Positions 10,525 to 20,867 of a stretch of 64,000 nucleotides of DNA are shown here, one piece after another; positions within the stretch are counted from its first letter, which is position 1; each line of letters begins with the position of its first letter. The DNA is taken from assembly GCA_903889595.1 (NCBI GenBank), contig CAISYI010000265.1, positions 1 to 64,000 on the forward strand, written 5' to 3'. The DNA comes from an uncultured beta proteobacterium (lineage in GTDB: Bacteria; Pseudomonadota; Gammaproteobacteria; Burkholderiales; Burkholderiaceae). The notes beneath the pieces were generated by a model. That model was not told the origin of the DNA. It saw only the letters and a program-made list of their open reading frames with translations, and did not search any database. The translations under genes were made by a program, and so were the position numbers.

Positions 10525-11794
10525 AGTTGATTACCATTTCATTGGTCGGAGTATCTAGTAATTTTTCTATTGCACTAATTACTTGAGGAACTTGAATGGC
10601 TTGCATACAGACGTTGTCAATACACGGTGTTTTACGATGATTAGCAGCACTAACACACGGTGAACACGCTAAGCCTGCAAAAATAGGGATTGAGTTCCCA
10701 AGCGAGCCATAAAGGGCAGGTGTTTCAGGGCCAAATAAAACAATTGTGGCTAAAGGTGTAATTGAGGAAAAGTGTCCGGGTCCGGAGTCATTGGTAACCA
10801 TCAAATCAGCTAGTTGATAAAGTGCTGGTAATTGAGTGAATTTGACTTGACCAGCAAAATTGATAACGTTACTGGATTTTGCATCATTCATTACATTTTG
10901 TGCGTATTGCTTTTCTTCAGGAGAGCCAGTAATTAAAAAGACAGCCTCTGGCCATTTTTGGCTAGCCACACTAATTAAATCTGAGAAGCGAGATGGTGCC
11001 CAACGCCTTTGAGGTAATAAATCACTTGCGTTTGGATTAATTAAGATAAGCGGGTTCGGAAAGGTTGATTTTAAAGAGTCACTAGCATTTGACTCGCTTA
11101 AACATTGCATGATTCTCTGCCTTACCAGATCCCTTTGCTCATCACTGACTTGTGCTTGCGCTAAAACGATATCTTCATCTTTAATCAGTATCTTACTAAA
11201 AGGCAGCTCCTGAGTCGAACTAAAAGCAGCATGGACTAGCGACATAAAATTTTTAGAAATATGGATATGCGGGTTATAGTGCACAGCATGGGTTAGCATC
11301 TTGCCACGCCACAATCCCTCGCCATGATAAATGTGATAACCAACGCGACGTCTTGCCAGAGAACAACCTGTTAAAAGTGCAGTAAAACGCGAGAACAACT
11401 CTAAGTCGATGACCGTATCGATTTTTAATTGATGAATTTTCCATAGTACTTTTAACGTACTTATAATCAAGGGGACAAGACCACTAGCATCTATGGTTAG
11501 AACATGTTGACTGGGTACCGTTTTCAATAGCTCAAGACTTACTTGATTACTTTTAAAAATAAGAAAATATATTTGCGCTCCCCGTTTGATGGTCTCTCTC
11601 ATGGCAGGATCAACTAGGATTGCACTGCCCATTTCTGACAGTTCAATAAATAGAACTTTTTTTGGACTAGAAGAAGGCTGACTAACTAGGCTCCGCAACC
11701 AATCAAACAGAAGGACAAAAGGACTTAAAAGAGCGCACAAAGGCACACCTGCAAGGTGATCAATACGCCGCATTGTATCTACACGAATAGTCAT
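10517..11794 (-). CDS. Glycosyltransferase family 9 (heptosyltransferase-like)
   Basis: 'LINPNASDLLPQRRWAPSRFSDL', 'LADLMVTNDSGPGHFSSITPLATIVLFGPETPALYGSLG'. Confidence 0.85.
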   Translation of the reverse strand: MTIRVDTMRRIDHLAGVPLCALLSPFVLLFDWLRSLVSQPSSSPKKVLFIELSEMGSAILVDPAMRETIKRGAQIYFLIFKSNQVSLELLKTVPSQHVLTIDASGLVPLIISTLKVLWKIHQLKIDTVIDLELFSRFTALLTGCSLARRRVGYHIYHGEGLWRGKMLTHAVHYNPHIHISKNFMSLVHAAFSSTQELPFSKILIKDEDIVLAQAQVSDEQRDLVRQRIMQCLSESNASDSLKSTFPNPLILINPNASDLLPQRRWAPSRFSDLISVASQKWPEAVFLITGSPEEKQYAQNVMNDAKSSNVINFAGQVKFTQLPALYQLADLMVTNDSGPGHFSSITPLATIVLFGPETPALYGSLGNSIPIFAGLACSPCVSAANHRKTPCIDNVCMQAIQVPQVISAIEKLLDTPTNEMVINFE

Positions 11795-11806
11795 AAAGGT
11801 ATTATC

Positions 11807-12790
11807 TCAGGTGGAATTTTTTTTTACCAATAATCTCAACAAACCTGGCAGAAATGTGATTAATGTTATTAATCCATACAGTAAGGAACTCAGAATAACA
11901 AGGCTTGTATCTAAGTGCCACAGTCCTAAAATGCTTACTAAGGACGTTTCCCTTATTCCCCAGCCCGAGATACTGATGGGCAATATCATCAAGATACTAA
12001 TCGCTGGGATGCCAATTAATAAAGATTCAATTGGCGCATCAACGTGACAAGCCTTTAAACACCCCCAGTATGCAGCGAGAGTTAAAAAATGAATAAAAAC
12101 TGCAACTGGAATTTGAAATATAACATTTGGCCAACCCCATGCATAAATAGTAGGTTGGAAACCGTTATGAATATCTAATTTAAGCAGTGTATTTTGGATG
12201 ATCTGTTTGCTAAATTGCAAATGGAGGAGAAGGGAGATCAGTCCAGTTCCAATAATCATTAGGATACATAAAATCCAACCAGTTGTTCCTAACCAGTCAT
12301 TAAAAATGTATCCTCCGAGCCCCAGGCCAATAGCTCCTAAAATACTATTTCCAGCGAACCCTAAAGATCGATCAAGAGCGACATTATAAAAAGATAACTT
12401 TAGGTTAGGAGCTTGCTCAGGTGATATGGATGGATTTCTATTTGAGTGATTGTACGCAGAAATGGCTCGGTAACTATCACCGCCGAAAGTTGTTGGTAAA
12501 CCCTGATTGATTAAGCCTCCCGAGAAATACCAGCGTACGTATTCAATCAAGGGAGAAATAAAACCACCAACTTGCATAATTTTCCCCCAGCGCAGACCAG
12601 AAGTTGCGTTGCTGAGCCAAAGAAAAAGTAGGGTTAAAAGAAGCCACTCTAGTTGAATCGTAGGGAGGGCTTTCTCAATATTTTCCCAATCAATTAATGT
12701 AAAGGCACGAGCTAAAAGAAGAAATGAAATCAAAACTCTCATCCAAGAAAAGAGTTTTTGTCTTAAAGTGCTATGAATGTGATTCGTCAA
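11807..12790 (-). CDS. Lysylphosphatidylglycerol synthase TM region / UPF0104 (AglD-like) flippase-type membrane protein
   Basis: Polytopic; 'GGLINQGLPTTFGGDSYRAI', 'DRSLGFAGNSILGAIGL', 'PISISGWGIRETSLVSILG' characteristic of the family. Confidence 0.8.
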   Translation of the reverse strand: MTNHIHSTLRQKLFSWMRVLISFLLLARAFTLIDWENIEKALPTIQLEWLLLTLLFLWLSNATSGLRWGKIMQVGGFISPLIEYVRWYFSGGLINQGLPTTFGGDSYRAISAYNHSNRNPSISPEQAPNLKLSFYNVALDRSLGFAGNSILGAIGLGLGGYIFNDWLGTTGWILCILMIIGTGLISLLLHLQFSKQIIQNTLLKLDIHNGFQPTIYAWGWPNVIFQIPVAVFIHFLTLAAYWGCLKACHVDAPIESLLIGIPAISILMILPISISGWGIRETSLVSILGLWHLDTSLVILSSLLYGLITLITFLPGLLRLLVKKNST

Positions 12791-12847
12791 AATGAATAAT
12801 AAGATTGGCTAATTTTTAGTTAATGATAAATGGTTTAAAAGTTAAAT

Positions 12848-14455
12848 TTAATTATTCTTGGAATTTTGCACAGACGGTTCAGGCACTGGTTGATCAGGAG
12901 TTGATTCCAACAATGGAGTTGATTGGATTTCAATAGGCAGATTAAAATCATAGTTGTTTCTTTGGGGGGAGAAAGAGCCCTGCCAATTTTTACATAATAA
13001 GAAATCAAATTGAGCAATATCTCTTCCAAAACGATGAACAACCATTGAATCTATCTTCTCACAACTCTCAAAACCTGTATCTCCAACGGGAGGAATAAAT
13101 GACATCTGTGACCAGTTTAAAAGTAATGCATCTTTACCAATAGGTAGCTTACCAAACCATAAATCAAATTGATCGACTCGTTCATCTAGTATATGGACTG
13201 GAAGAGGCTTTGAATACCAAGCCAATCGACTACCCAAAGTCCAGTTTTGAACAGCTAGATGCTCTATCTTATTGTTTTGTGCAAGGGTTGTCATTTTTTC
13301 ACCCGCTTCTGACCATCCAAATAAATCTGCAATTGGGTTGTTTTTACCGAGTGGATCTTGCATTGATACAGTGGGGATTCCTCCCATCAATAATAATGAA
13401 AAGCCTGCTACACAAATGGATAACTGAGTGATGAGAAAGAATCTGATCCAAACTCTTTTTCCCATCCCCCAAGCATTTGATAAGCCAATACCTGCTATGG
13501 GTGCAAGTGCAATCCAAGCTGGACTTGTCCAATGAGGAAGGCTAGAACCACCTCCAGAAAAATATAAAAACAAAAGGAACGGTATGATAAAAAATAGAGT
13601 TAAGGGAGTTGGCGTATTGAGATGTCGACGATAAGTCCAAATAACCCCTAAAATCGAAAGTACTCCAAAACAAACCATTTGATTCAAGAGGAAAACGCCT
13701 AAACGTTTAAATTTCCATTCTCCACCTGAACCGTGTGCTATTTGATAGGTAAAAGAAATCCATTCATGTTGAATATTCCAATAAATAATTGGTGAAGTGA
13801 AAATTGCTGCAATTAAAAGACAAATCCAAAATCCAGGACGATTAAACATCTTCATGCCATTCCAACTAATCAAACAAAATGGTATGGCAAGGGCAAAAAA
13901 CAATGATGTATATTTTGCTAATGCTGCTAGTCCTAAAACGCAGCCTAGTAAAATCCAAAGTCCTAAATCACGGGGATACCGTTGAGTTAGTTGAAGATGT
14001 AGTTTAATTGTCAACCACATCATCATTGGCACTATAAGCATTAAGAGTGTATCTGGGAGTAGTCCTACACCTAACACATGCAAAATCGGAGAGCTAACTA
14101 GGCACAGGGCTGCCCAAAGGGGGGCAGATTTAAAATGAATATCTCCTGAGAAGTAAAAGAAAGAATCAAGAATGAGTCGGGTCAGTGACATGGTCACTAC
14201 GATGCTAAAAATCCAGATGACTTCTGGAATTAACAGTCGAATAAAACCTACTGAAAATTGTAAATTAATGGGTAGGGCTTGAATCCATCCAACTAATGGT
14301 GGATGATCAAAGTAACTCCAATCTAAATGAAGTCCATACAAAGCATAGTGGGCTTCATCAACAGAAAAATCTAAGTAAAAACCAAAAAAAACATGGATAA
14401 AAACTGATAAAAAAATAACGAAAATCGCTAAGCGCTTTCCAAGTGGACTTAACAT
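12848..14455 (-). CDS. Glycosyltransferase family 39 / ArnT-like membrane protein
   Basis: 'SVDEAHYALYGLHLDWSYFDHPPLVGWIQALP', multiple TM segments, 'GLAALAKYTSLFFALAIPF'. Confidence 0.85.
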   Translation of the reverse strand: MLSPLGKRLAIFVIFLSVFIHVFFGFYLDFSVDEAHYALYGLHLDWSYFDHPPLVGWIQALPINLQFSVGFIRLLIPEVIWIFSIVVTMSLTRLILDSFFYFSGDIHFKSAPLWAALCLVSSPILHVLGVGLLPDTLLMLIVPMMMWLTIKLHLQLTQRYPRDLGLWILLGCVLGLAALAKYTSLFFALAIPFCLISWNGMKMFNRPGFWICLLIAAIFTSPIIYWNIQHEWISFTYQIAHGSGGEWKFKRLGVFLLNQMVCFGVLSILGVIWTYRRHLNTPTPLTLFFIIPFLLFLYFSGGGSSLPHWTSPAWIALAPIAGIGLSNAWGMGKRVWIRFFLITQLSICVAGFSLLLMGGIPTVSMQDPLGKNNPIADLFGWSEAGEKMTTLAQNNKIEHLAVQNWTLGSRLAWYSKPLPVHILDERVDQFDLWFGKLPIGKDALLLNWSQMSFIPPVGDTGFESCEKIDSMVVHRFGRDIAQFDFLLCKNWQGSFSPQRNNYDFNLPIEIQSTPLLESTPDQPVPEPSVQNSKNN

Positions 14456-15270
14456 GAAGATGGCTCAGGAAAGGTTGATTGAGTTGTTAAAGCACTACTT
14501 AAATCGTCCAAAAAAGCATCTTTTCGGAAAGTTAAAACTAGGGTATCACGCCAAGTGAGTTCGGGATGAAGTCGATCCATTGGTTGAATGGGGGTTGTTT
14601 CATGTAAGACCTTTAAATCATCAAGAATTAAGAGCGTCCATGATTCGTCTAGCGTGAAGCGTTCTCCCTGCGGGCCGGTGGCAGAAAAAACGCGAGATTC
14701 CCCACCTTTTACAAAATGTCTGTCAACTAGCAATACTGCGACAAAATGGACTCCATCACGGTGGGCACCCTCTGGCGTAGGCCTGCCAATACCGCTAGCT
14801 GTGTCAATTCTAAATTGATGAACTTCTGTGAACCAGTTAAGGGGTTTATTAACTGCTTGATTAGATTGGGATGCCTCTATTTGATCAAATAATTTAGTTA
14901 GAGAACAAAGTAAGTTTTTTAATGGCAGACTTTTAATAAAATCTGTTGAGCATTCTGTAAACCAACGCTGCATGCCACCGTGTAAGGCATTGTAGGATAC
15001 GGGTTGGAAGTGCGGGCGATAAGGAACTAACTCAATTTTCTCATCAGAAACAATTACGCTAGCGTGTTTACGCTGACGATATTTACCACCATCTTTTAAA
15101 TATTGATCCGGATCTAGAGATTCCCATCCTTTTTTTAGTTCTTCCCATTGGGTTGCATCTGTCTGTGTAAATGAGAAGAAATCTCGGTTTTGTAAAAGAG
15201 CAAAGCCCCTATGTATTAAGGTGTCGGTTAACTCTACTAAGGGAGTAAATGGGGGTTTAAAAGACGTCAT
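14449..15270 (-). CDS. 2OG-Fe(II) dioxygenase family protein (BsmA / isoleucine-dioxygenase-like, PF10014 type)
   Basis: 'HQFRIDTASGIGRPTPEGAHRDGVHFVAVLLVDRHFVKGGESRVF', 'LILDDLKVLHETTPIQP', 'RDTLVLTFRKD' (HxD...H facial triad). Confidence 0.85.
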   Translation of the reverse strand: MTSFKPPFTPLVELTDTLIHRGFALLQNRDFFSFTQTDATQWEELKKGWESLDPDQYLKDGGKYRQRKHASVIVSDEKIELVPYRPHFQPVSYNALHGGMQRWFTECSTDFIKSLPLKNLLCSLTKLFDQIEASQSNQAVNKPLNWFTEVHQFRIDTASGIGRPTPEGAHRDGVHFVAVLLVDRHFVKGGESRVFSATGPQGERFTLDESWTLLILDDLKVLHETTPIQPMDRLHPELTWRDTLVLTFRKDAFLDDLSSALTTQSTFPEPSSC

Positions 15271-15413
15271 GCTAAAAAGAATTCTGGAATATTGATATCA
15301 AATGTGTTGCTAGACCTTGCTCGAAGTTGATTTTATTAAAGAACCAATCCAAGAGCGACTAAACATTCAATCATATCAGTTTTTGGCCTGAAAAGATGGA
15401 TTTTAAAACATTG

Positions 15414-16055
15414 CTAATTAACGATTTTTTGAGTGTTCCTTGACTCCAAATTCCTTTTTACCCAATAGAAGAGGCGATAAGCGAGAAGTAGACTAATAAT
15501 CCCAATGTAGATTTTGACTGTAAATAAGTTGTTTTTAGCTGCTTTATGGATCCAATAATGAAGAGGAGCCAAGATGGCAATAAGATATATTAATTGATGA
15601 AGTTTTTTCCAATTTCTCCCTAGTTTTCTTTGCATAGGATTCGTGGACGTAATTGCTAAGGGGATTAGTAATATGAACGCCAACAATCCAATCGTAATAT
15701 AGGTACGTTTGTAGAAGTCTGGAATAATTTCCGAAAGGTCCAGTTGATGATCTAACACGAGCCAAGTTAAAAAATGAAGAAGAGCATAGGCAAAACAGGT
15801 TAAGCCCAAAGGTCTGCGATAACTCAGGAGGTGGTTGAAGTTGGAAATTTTTCTAAGTGGAGAAACAGCGAGGGTGCAACATAAAAAAACAATTGCCCAG
15901 GTACCGGTATACCTTGTAATAAATTCAATTGGGTTAGCAGTTAATTCATTGGCGAAGCCAAACCATACAAGTCTTATGAATGGAAACAAACATAAGACAA
16001 GAATCGCTTGGTAGCCATACTGTTTAGTAATACTTTTTAAGGTCCATACCGGCAT
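15414..16055 (-). CDS. msrQ: Protein-methionine-sulfoxide reductase heme-binding subunit MsrQ
   Basis: '[23 protein letters not shown]', '[23 protein letters not shown]', '[23 protein letters not shown]'; downstream of msrP. Confidence 0.92.
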   Translation of the reverse strand: MPVWTLKSITKQYGYQAILVLCLFPFIRLVWFGFANELTANPIEFITRYTGTWAIVFLCCTLAVSPLRKISNFNHLLSYRRPLGLTCFAYALLHFLTWLVLDHQLDLSEIIPDFYKRTYITIGLLAFILLIPLAITSTNPMQRKLGRNWKKLHQLIYLIAILAPLHYWIHKAAKNNLFTVKIYIGIISLLLAYRLFYWVKRNLESRNTQKIVN

Positions 16056-17019
16056 ACATAGATCCTACTTGTTCAGCATAGCCATTGTGCATTAATGTTT
16101 TACGCTTTGGACCAAAAAATCCTTTGTCATCACCAATTCTTCTCTCACTGGCCTGAGACCAACGTGGATGATCAACTTCTGGGTTCACGTTTGAATAAAA
16201 GCCATATTCACCAGGATTAGCTAGCCACCAACTGTTGGCCGGTTGCTTTTCAACCAGACGAATTTTGATGATCGATTTTGCACTCTTGAAACCATATTTC
16301 CAAGGTACCACCAATCTTACCGGTGCGCCATTCTGTTTCGGTAAGACTTCTCCATACAAGCCAAGTGTTAGAAGTGTTAAGGGATGCATGGCTTCATCTA
16401 ATCTGAGTCCTTCAACATATGGCCAGCTTATAACTTCACTACCAATACCTGGCATTTGTTTTTTGTCCGCAAGTGAAATAAATTCCACAAATTTTGCAGA
16501 ACCCTGTGGCTCGACTTGCTTAATCAAATTTGATAAGGAATATCCAACCCACGGTATGACCATCGACCAGCCTTCAACACAGCGCATACGATAAATACGT
16601 TCTTCCATTGGGGCTAGTTTTAATAAGTCTGCCAGATCAAAAACTTTGGGTTTATTTACAAGGCCCTCAATACTCACTTTCCAAGGGGTGGTTTGGAAGT
16701 TTTTCGCATTTTGTTTTGGATCACTTTTATCCATACCAAACTCATAAAAGTTGTTATAACTTGTAACATCCTCATAACTAGTCTTTTTCTCATTGACAGA
16801 AAAAGCCATATTAGGTGTGCTATTGAGTTTGTTAGTAGAACTTTGGGCAAAAGCATTCCTCGAGAACCAGTCTCCCATTGAGGCAGTAAGGGTACTTGCA
16901 GCAGCAACTTTCATTAAGTTACGGCGATTTTCAAAAAAATGTTGGGGTGTAATTTCACTCGGTAAAATTAAAGGAGAATTTGATTTTTTTGTCATTTCTA
17001 TAACACCTTTTGCTTTCAA
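16024..17019 (-). CDS. msrP: Protein-methionine-sulfoxide reductase catalytic subunit MsrP (Tat-exported molybdoenzyme)
   Basis: '[28 protein letters not shown]' Tat-like leader, '[24 protein letters not shown]', '[30 protein letters not shown]'; true start may be 16995. Confidence 0.95.
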   Translation of the reverse strand: MKAKGVIEMTKKSNSPLILPSEITPQHFFENRRNLMKVAAASTLTASMGDWFSRNAFAQSSTNKLNSTPNMAFSVNEKKTSYEDVTSYNNFYEFGMDKSDPKQNAKNFQTTPWKVSIEGLVNKPKVFDLADLLKLAPMEERIYRMRCVEGWSMVIPWVGYSLSNLIKQVEPQGSAKFVEFISLADKKQMPGIGSEVISWPYVEGLRLDEAMHPLTLLTLGLYGEVLPKQNGAPVRLVVPWKYGFKSAKSIIKIRLVEKQPANSWWLANPGEYGFYSNVNPEVDHPRWSQASERRIGDDKGFFGPKRKTLMHNGYAEQVGSMYAGMDLKKYY

Positions 17020-17146
17020 AAAAGACGAGTTAAATGTTTGTAAGTTTGATTCTATTCTTCAATCTTAACATTCCCTTTAAACTAGCGTTATATTCAATTC
17101 AAATTTAATATATTCGACAAATACTTATCAACCCTAAAAAATTATT

Positions 17147-18271
17147 ATGAGCTTACTTTTCACTGAATTTCATCTTCCTGCCCCGAATGGCGGCTTTACA
17201 TTAGCTAATAGAACCGTAGTTGCGCCAATGTGCCAATATTCATCAATTGATGGTTTGGCAAATGATTGGCACCTATTTCATTGGGCTAATTTATTAAATA
17301 GTGGTGCCTCCGCTCTTATATTAGAGGCCACCGGTGTGACTGCAGATGGCAGAATTACGCCACACTGTTTAGGTTTATATAACGATGCCTGTGAAGTAGC
17401 CTTGGCAGACCATCTACATAGGGCTCGGGCATTAGCCCCAGCAGTTAAGGTGGGTATTCAGTTATGTCATGCGGGTAGAAAAGCATCCAGTGCTGCTCCA
17501 TGGGAAGGTGGAGCCTTAATCGATCCAAGTCAGCCAAATGGCTGGCCAACTAGAGCACCATCAGCGATTCCTCAAAATCCCAATGAAGTTCCGCCAATTG
17601 CACTTGATAAAGCTGGTCTTGAAGAAATTAAAGCCGCTTTTGCTACAGCAGCTATACGTGCTGAAAGATTGGGTGTTGATTTCATTGAGTTACATGGTGC
17701 CCACGGTTATTTAATTCATCAATTTTTATCGCCAGTTGCCAACCAACGCACTGATGAGTACGGTGGGTCATCTGCAAATAGAATGCGTTTTCCGCTGGAG
17801 ATTTTTGCTGCTGTTCGTGAAGTTTATAAAGGCGTTTTAGGAATTCGTTTATCGGCAAGTGACTGGGTCACTGACGGTTGGACCCCAGAAGAGACGGTGG
17901 TTTTATGTAATGCACTGAAAGCTCATGATGTTTCCTACATTCACGTTTCAAGTGGTGGTGTCTCTCACGCTCAAAAAATTACTATTAAGCCAGGTTATCA
18001 GGTCGACTTTGCAAAGAAAGTGAAAGAAGAAACTGGATTACCAACTATTGCTGTAGGACTGATCACTGATCCTACCCAAGCCCAAGAGATTTTAGAACGT
18101 GGTGAGGCGGATTTAGTAGCATTAGCTAGGGCATTCTTGTATAAACCTCGTTGGGTTTGGGAAGCGGCTGCAGCACTTGGAGGTCAAGTAGAGGCTGCTC
18201 CTCAATATTGGAGATGTTTACCTAGAGAACATCAAAATGTTTTCAAAACTCTAAAAATAGGACAGCGTTAA
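17147..18271 (+). CDS. NADH:flavin oxidoreductase / Old Yellow Enzyme family (YqjM-like)
   Basis: 'LANRTVVAPMCQYSSIDGLANDWHLFHWANL', 'GIQLCHAGRKASS', 'ELHGAHGYLIHQFLSPVANQRTDEYGGSSANRMRFPLEI'. Confidence 0.93.
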   Translation: MSLLFTEFHLPAPNGGFTLANRTVVAPMCQYSSIDGLANDWHLFHWANLLNSGASALILEATGVTADGRITPHCLGLYNDACEVALADHLHRARALAPAVKVGIQLCHAGRKASSAAPWEGGALIDPSQPNGWPTRAPSAIPQNPNEVPPIALDKAGLEEIKAAFATAAIRAERLGVDFIELHGAHGYLIHQFLSPVANQRTDEYGGSSANRMRFPLEIFAAVREVYKGVLGIRLSASDWVTDGWTPEETVVLCNALKAHDVSYIHVSSGGVSHAQKITIKPGYQVDFAKKVKEETGLPTIAVGLITDPTQAQEILERGEADLVALARAFLYKPRWVWEAAAALGGQVEAAPQYWRCLPREHQNVFKTLKIGQR

Positions 18272-18403
18272 TCTTTCGTTAATTTGTAATTAATAATGGT
18301 TCGTGCCTGTTTTTAGCATCACCACGAAATTTTCTTAGCAATGTCATGAATTCTCTATTAATATTAGAGTTGAATGAGGTTTTGTTAAGAAAATTAATCG
18401 AGG

Positions 18404-19024
18404 TTGAACGTGCTCCATATTTTGAAGCTAGACGTTGCTGGTATTCCTCAGAGTTGGATTAACGCTGAGGAAGCTACCAAACACTACGCAGAAGGAAGTA
18501 TTGCTTGGACTTTAGGTAAGCCCGTCGCGGTGATGAGGGGAGGGGTTTCCCGACTTTCAGGCAAACAGTCGATAATCGAACTACACTCAATTATCGCTAC
18601 CAAAGGTAGTTCTAGAATTAATCTTTTTGAAGTCATTCCGTCTATTACTAAGGCCAAACTCTATAAACGTGATCAAGGTTTATGCGCTTATTGCGCTGGT
18701 ACGATTAACGAGTGTGAAGCTGAAGCCGAACACATTACACCGTCTTCCAAAGGTGGTGGATATTCTTGGATGAATTTAGTGATTTCTTGCCGATCTTGCA
18801 ATCAAAAAAAGGGCAATCGTTCTCCTGAAAATGCTGGGATGTCCTTGATTTATGCGCCTTATATTCCCAGCCTTTATGAAGATATGATTCTGAAAGGTAG
18901 AAATATTCTAGCTGATCAAATGGAGTTTTTAGCCGCCAATTTACCTAAAAATAGCCGACTACTACAAAACAATATTGCTACAAATATGCTTTCGGAATCT
19001 ATTTCTGAAGAATCTGCTATTTAG
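18404..19024 (+). CDS. HNH endonuclease
   Basis: 'LYKRDQGLCAYCAG...CEAEAEHITPSSKGGGYSWMNLVISCRSCNQKKGNRSPENAGM'; apparent TTG start at 18404. Confidence 0.85.
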   Translation: MNVLHILKLDVAGIPQSWINAEEATKHYAEGSIAWTLGKPVAVMRGGVSRLSGKQSIIELHSIIATKGSSRINLFEVIPSITKAKLYKRDQGLCAYCAGTINECEAEAEHITPSSKGGGYSWMNLVISCRSCNQKKGNRSPENAGMSLIYAPYIPSLYEDMILKGRNILADQMEFLAANLPKNSRLLQNNIATNMLSESISEESAI

Positions 19025-19056
19025 ATTAACTAGGAATCTTTGCTAAAAAGTTTCAA

Positions 19057-20235
19057 TTAAGATTTTTTGATGGGTTGATGTTCAACTAGTTCGTTCAAGT
19101 ATTTGTGCATCGAGTTTCCTTCTTGTTCTAAGAAGTTCTGTACAGCATTTGCAAATCTGTCATCGACCAAATAATGCATTGAATAAAGGTTTACGGGCAA
19201 TAAACCCCGATGAATTTTATGTTCTCCTTGTGCACCACCTTCAAAAACACTAATTTTTTCACGGATACAAAATTCAATAGATTGGTAGTAAGCCGTTTCA
19301 AAATGGAGGTTGCTGACATACTCAGTACTTCCCCAGTATCTACCGTAAACTCGTTCATTTTCACCACGATTTCTAAAGAGTAAGGAGCTAGCGATACGAC
19401 GGTTATCTATATTTGCAAAAATGACATGAATGTATTCAGCCATTGTTTTACCAATTATGTCAAAGAAAGACCGCGTCAAATAAGGTGCATTGCCGTGATT
19501 GAGGTAATTCGATTCATAAAAGGTATAAAAATCATCCCAGTCCCTTGGCTCCATGGTTGAGCCAGGTTTGTGTTCAAAGATAATGCCTGCTTCCTCAACA
19601 CTTTGTCGTTCTCTAAGGATATTATTACGTCTTTTTTTATTGAGGGTATATAAAAACTCATTGAAATCAGTTAATTTCTCTGAAGGTCTTTCGAGTGAGT
19701 GATTTTGCCAATGAAACTGAATCGATTCTCTTCGTAGAAAGTTAAATTTCTTGAGAAGTTCTTCTGAAGCACTACTTGGAAAGAGCATGTGCATGGAAGA
19801 AATATTTTGCTCTTTAATCCATTGCAAACTGGTAGCAATTAAAATTTCTTGGGCTTCAAGGTTATTTCCAATTAGCCGAGAACCACTTACTGGTGTAAAC
19901 GGAATTGCACTGAGTAATTTTGGATAATATTGCAAGCCATTTTGTTGATACGCATTAGCCCACGCCCAGTCAAAAACAAACTCTCCATAAGAATGCTTTT
20001 TTAAGTAAGCTGGCATTGCACAGAGTAACTCATCATTTTCACGATGCCTCACTGCGAAATGACAAGGTTGCCATCCAGTACCTACTGAAACACTAGCGCT
20101 TAATTCCATTGCCTCCAAATATTCGTGACGAATAAAAGGGGAGGCATCTGGATCTGTAATTAATTGATTCCACTCATCTGCTGGAATATGACTAATGCTC
20201 TCATGTATCTCGGTATAAAACAAAGATTGCGTCAA
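19057..20235 (-). CDS. FemAB-like / PF04339-type GNAT acyltransferase
   Basis: 'SPFIRHEYLEAMELSASV', 'GWQPCHFAVRH', 'RRNNILRERQSVEEAGI', 'FEGGAQGEHKIHRGLLPVNLYSMHYL'. Confidence 0.85.
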   Translation of the reverse strand: MTQSLFYTEIHESISHIPADEWNQLITDPDASPFIRHEYLEAMELSASVSVGTGWQPCHFAVRHRENDELLCAMPAYLKKHSYGEFVFDWAWANAYQQNGLQYYPKLLSAIPFTPVSGSRLIGNNLEAQEILIATSLQWIKEQNISSMHMLFPSSASEELLKKFNFLRRESIQFHWQNHSLERPSEKLTDFNEFLYTLNKKRRNNILRERQSVEEAGIIFEHKPGSTMEPRDWDDFYTFYESNYLNHGNAPYLTRSFFDIIGKTMAEYIHVIFANIDNRRIASSLLFRNRGENERVYGRYWGSTEYVSNLHFETAYYQSIEFCIREKISVFEGGAQGEHKIHRGLLPVNLYSMHYLVDDRFANAVQNFLEQEGNSMHKYLNELVEHQPIKKS

Positions 20236-20241
20236 TTTAGA

Positions 20242-20784
20242 TTAATGACTTTCTGGAGAAACACCTGTGGCGATTAAAAACCTTGAAACCATGTTATAGG
20301 TTGCCACGACAGCAACCATTTCTACTGTTTCTTGGTTTCCAAGCGTTTTTTGTAAACGTTCCATTACTTCTACTGGCACTTCAACATGCCTTGTCATTGC
20401 GACAGTAAGTGCAATGACATCGAGTTCTGTTGCGTCAAACAAACTAGAGTTGAACGCTTGCGTATCAATTTTTCTTAGTTCATCAACTTGGGCTTGCGTG
20501 CCACCTGCTTTTAAGAGTTCGGGAGCATGATGAATAAACTCATACTCAGCACGATTAAGAATAGCTACACCACACATGCCGATTTCTTTGTATTTATCGT
20601 CAAGGGTAAGATTCTCACGAATTTCTTTTAAGTGAGCATTCCAACCTCTGATTAATGCAGGACTATTAAGTAGCATTCTGTCTAAATTGAGGAGAGTACC
20701 CCCACGGCGAGCACGCACAGCGTCTACAATTTCTTTAGGCTCTTTGAGGTCGATGGGTAAATAAGGAATAATTTGTTTTGTCAT
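20242..20784 (-). CDS. Carboxymuconolactone decarboxylase (AhpD-like) family protein
   Basis: 'LDRMLLNSPALIRGWNAHLKEIR', 'AILNRAEYEFIHHAPELLKAGGTQAQVDEL'. Confidence 0.82.
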   Translation of the reverse strand: MTKQIIPYLPIDLKEPKEIVDAVRARRGGTLLNLDRMLLNSPALIRGWNAHLKEIRENLTLDDKYKEIGMCGVAILNRAEYEFIHHAPELLKAGGTQAQVDELRKIDTQAFNSSLFDATELDVIALTVAMTRHVEVPVEVMERLQKTLGNQETVEMVAVVATYNMVSRFLIATGVSPESH

Positions 20785-20867
20785 AGTATTGGAATGTAAA
20801 AAAGTTGTCTGTATGAATTTATTTTTGCTGTAAAGTTGATTTTAAACCTTTTTAGATTGCCTCACTA

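Noticed and set aside
16235-16594. 119-aa plus-strand ORF antisense to msrP
   Set aside because: Shadow ORF of a strongly conserved coding region.
18404-19024. HNH endonuclease as part of a defence or homing element
   Set aside because: No intron, intein, phage or defence partner nearby; this stand-alone HNH type is common in proteobacterial chromosomes.
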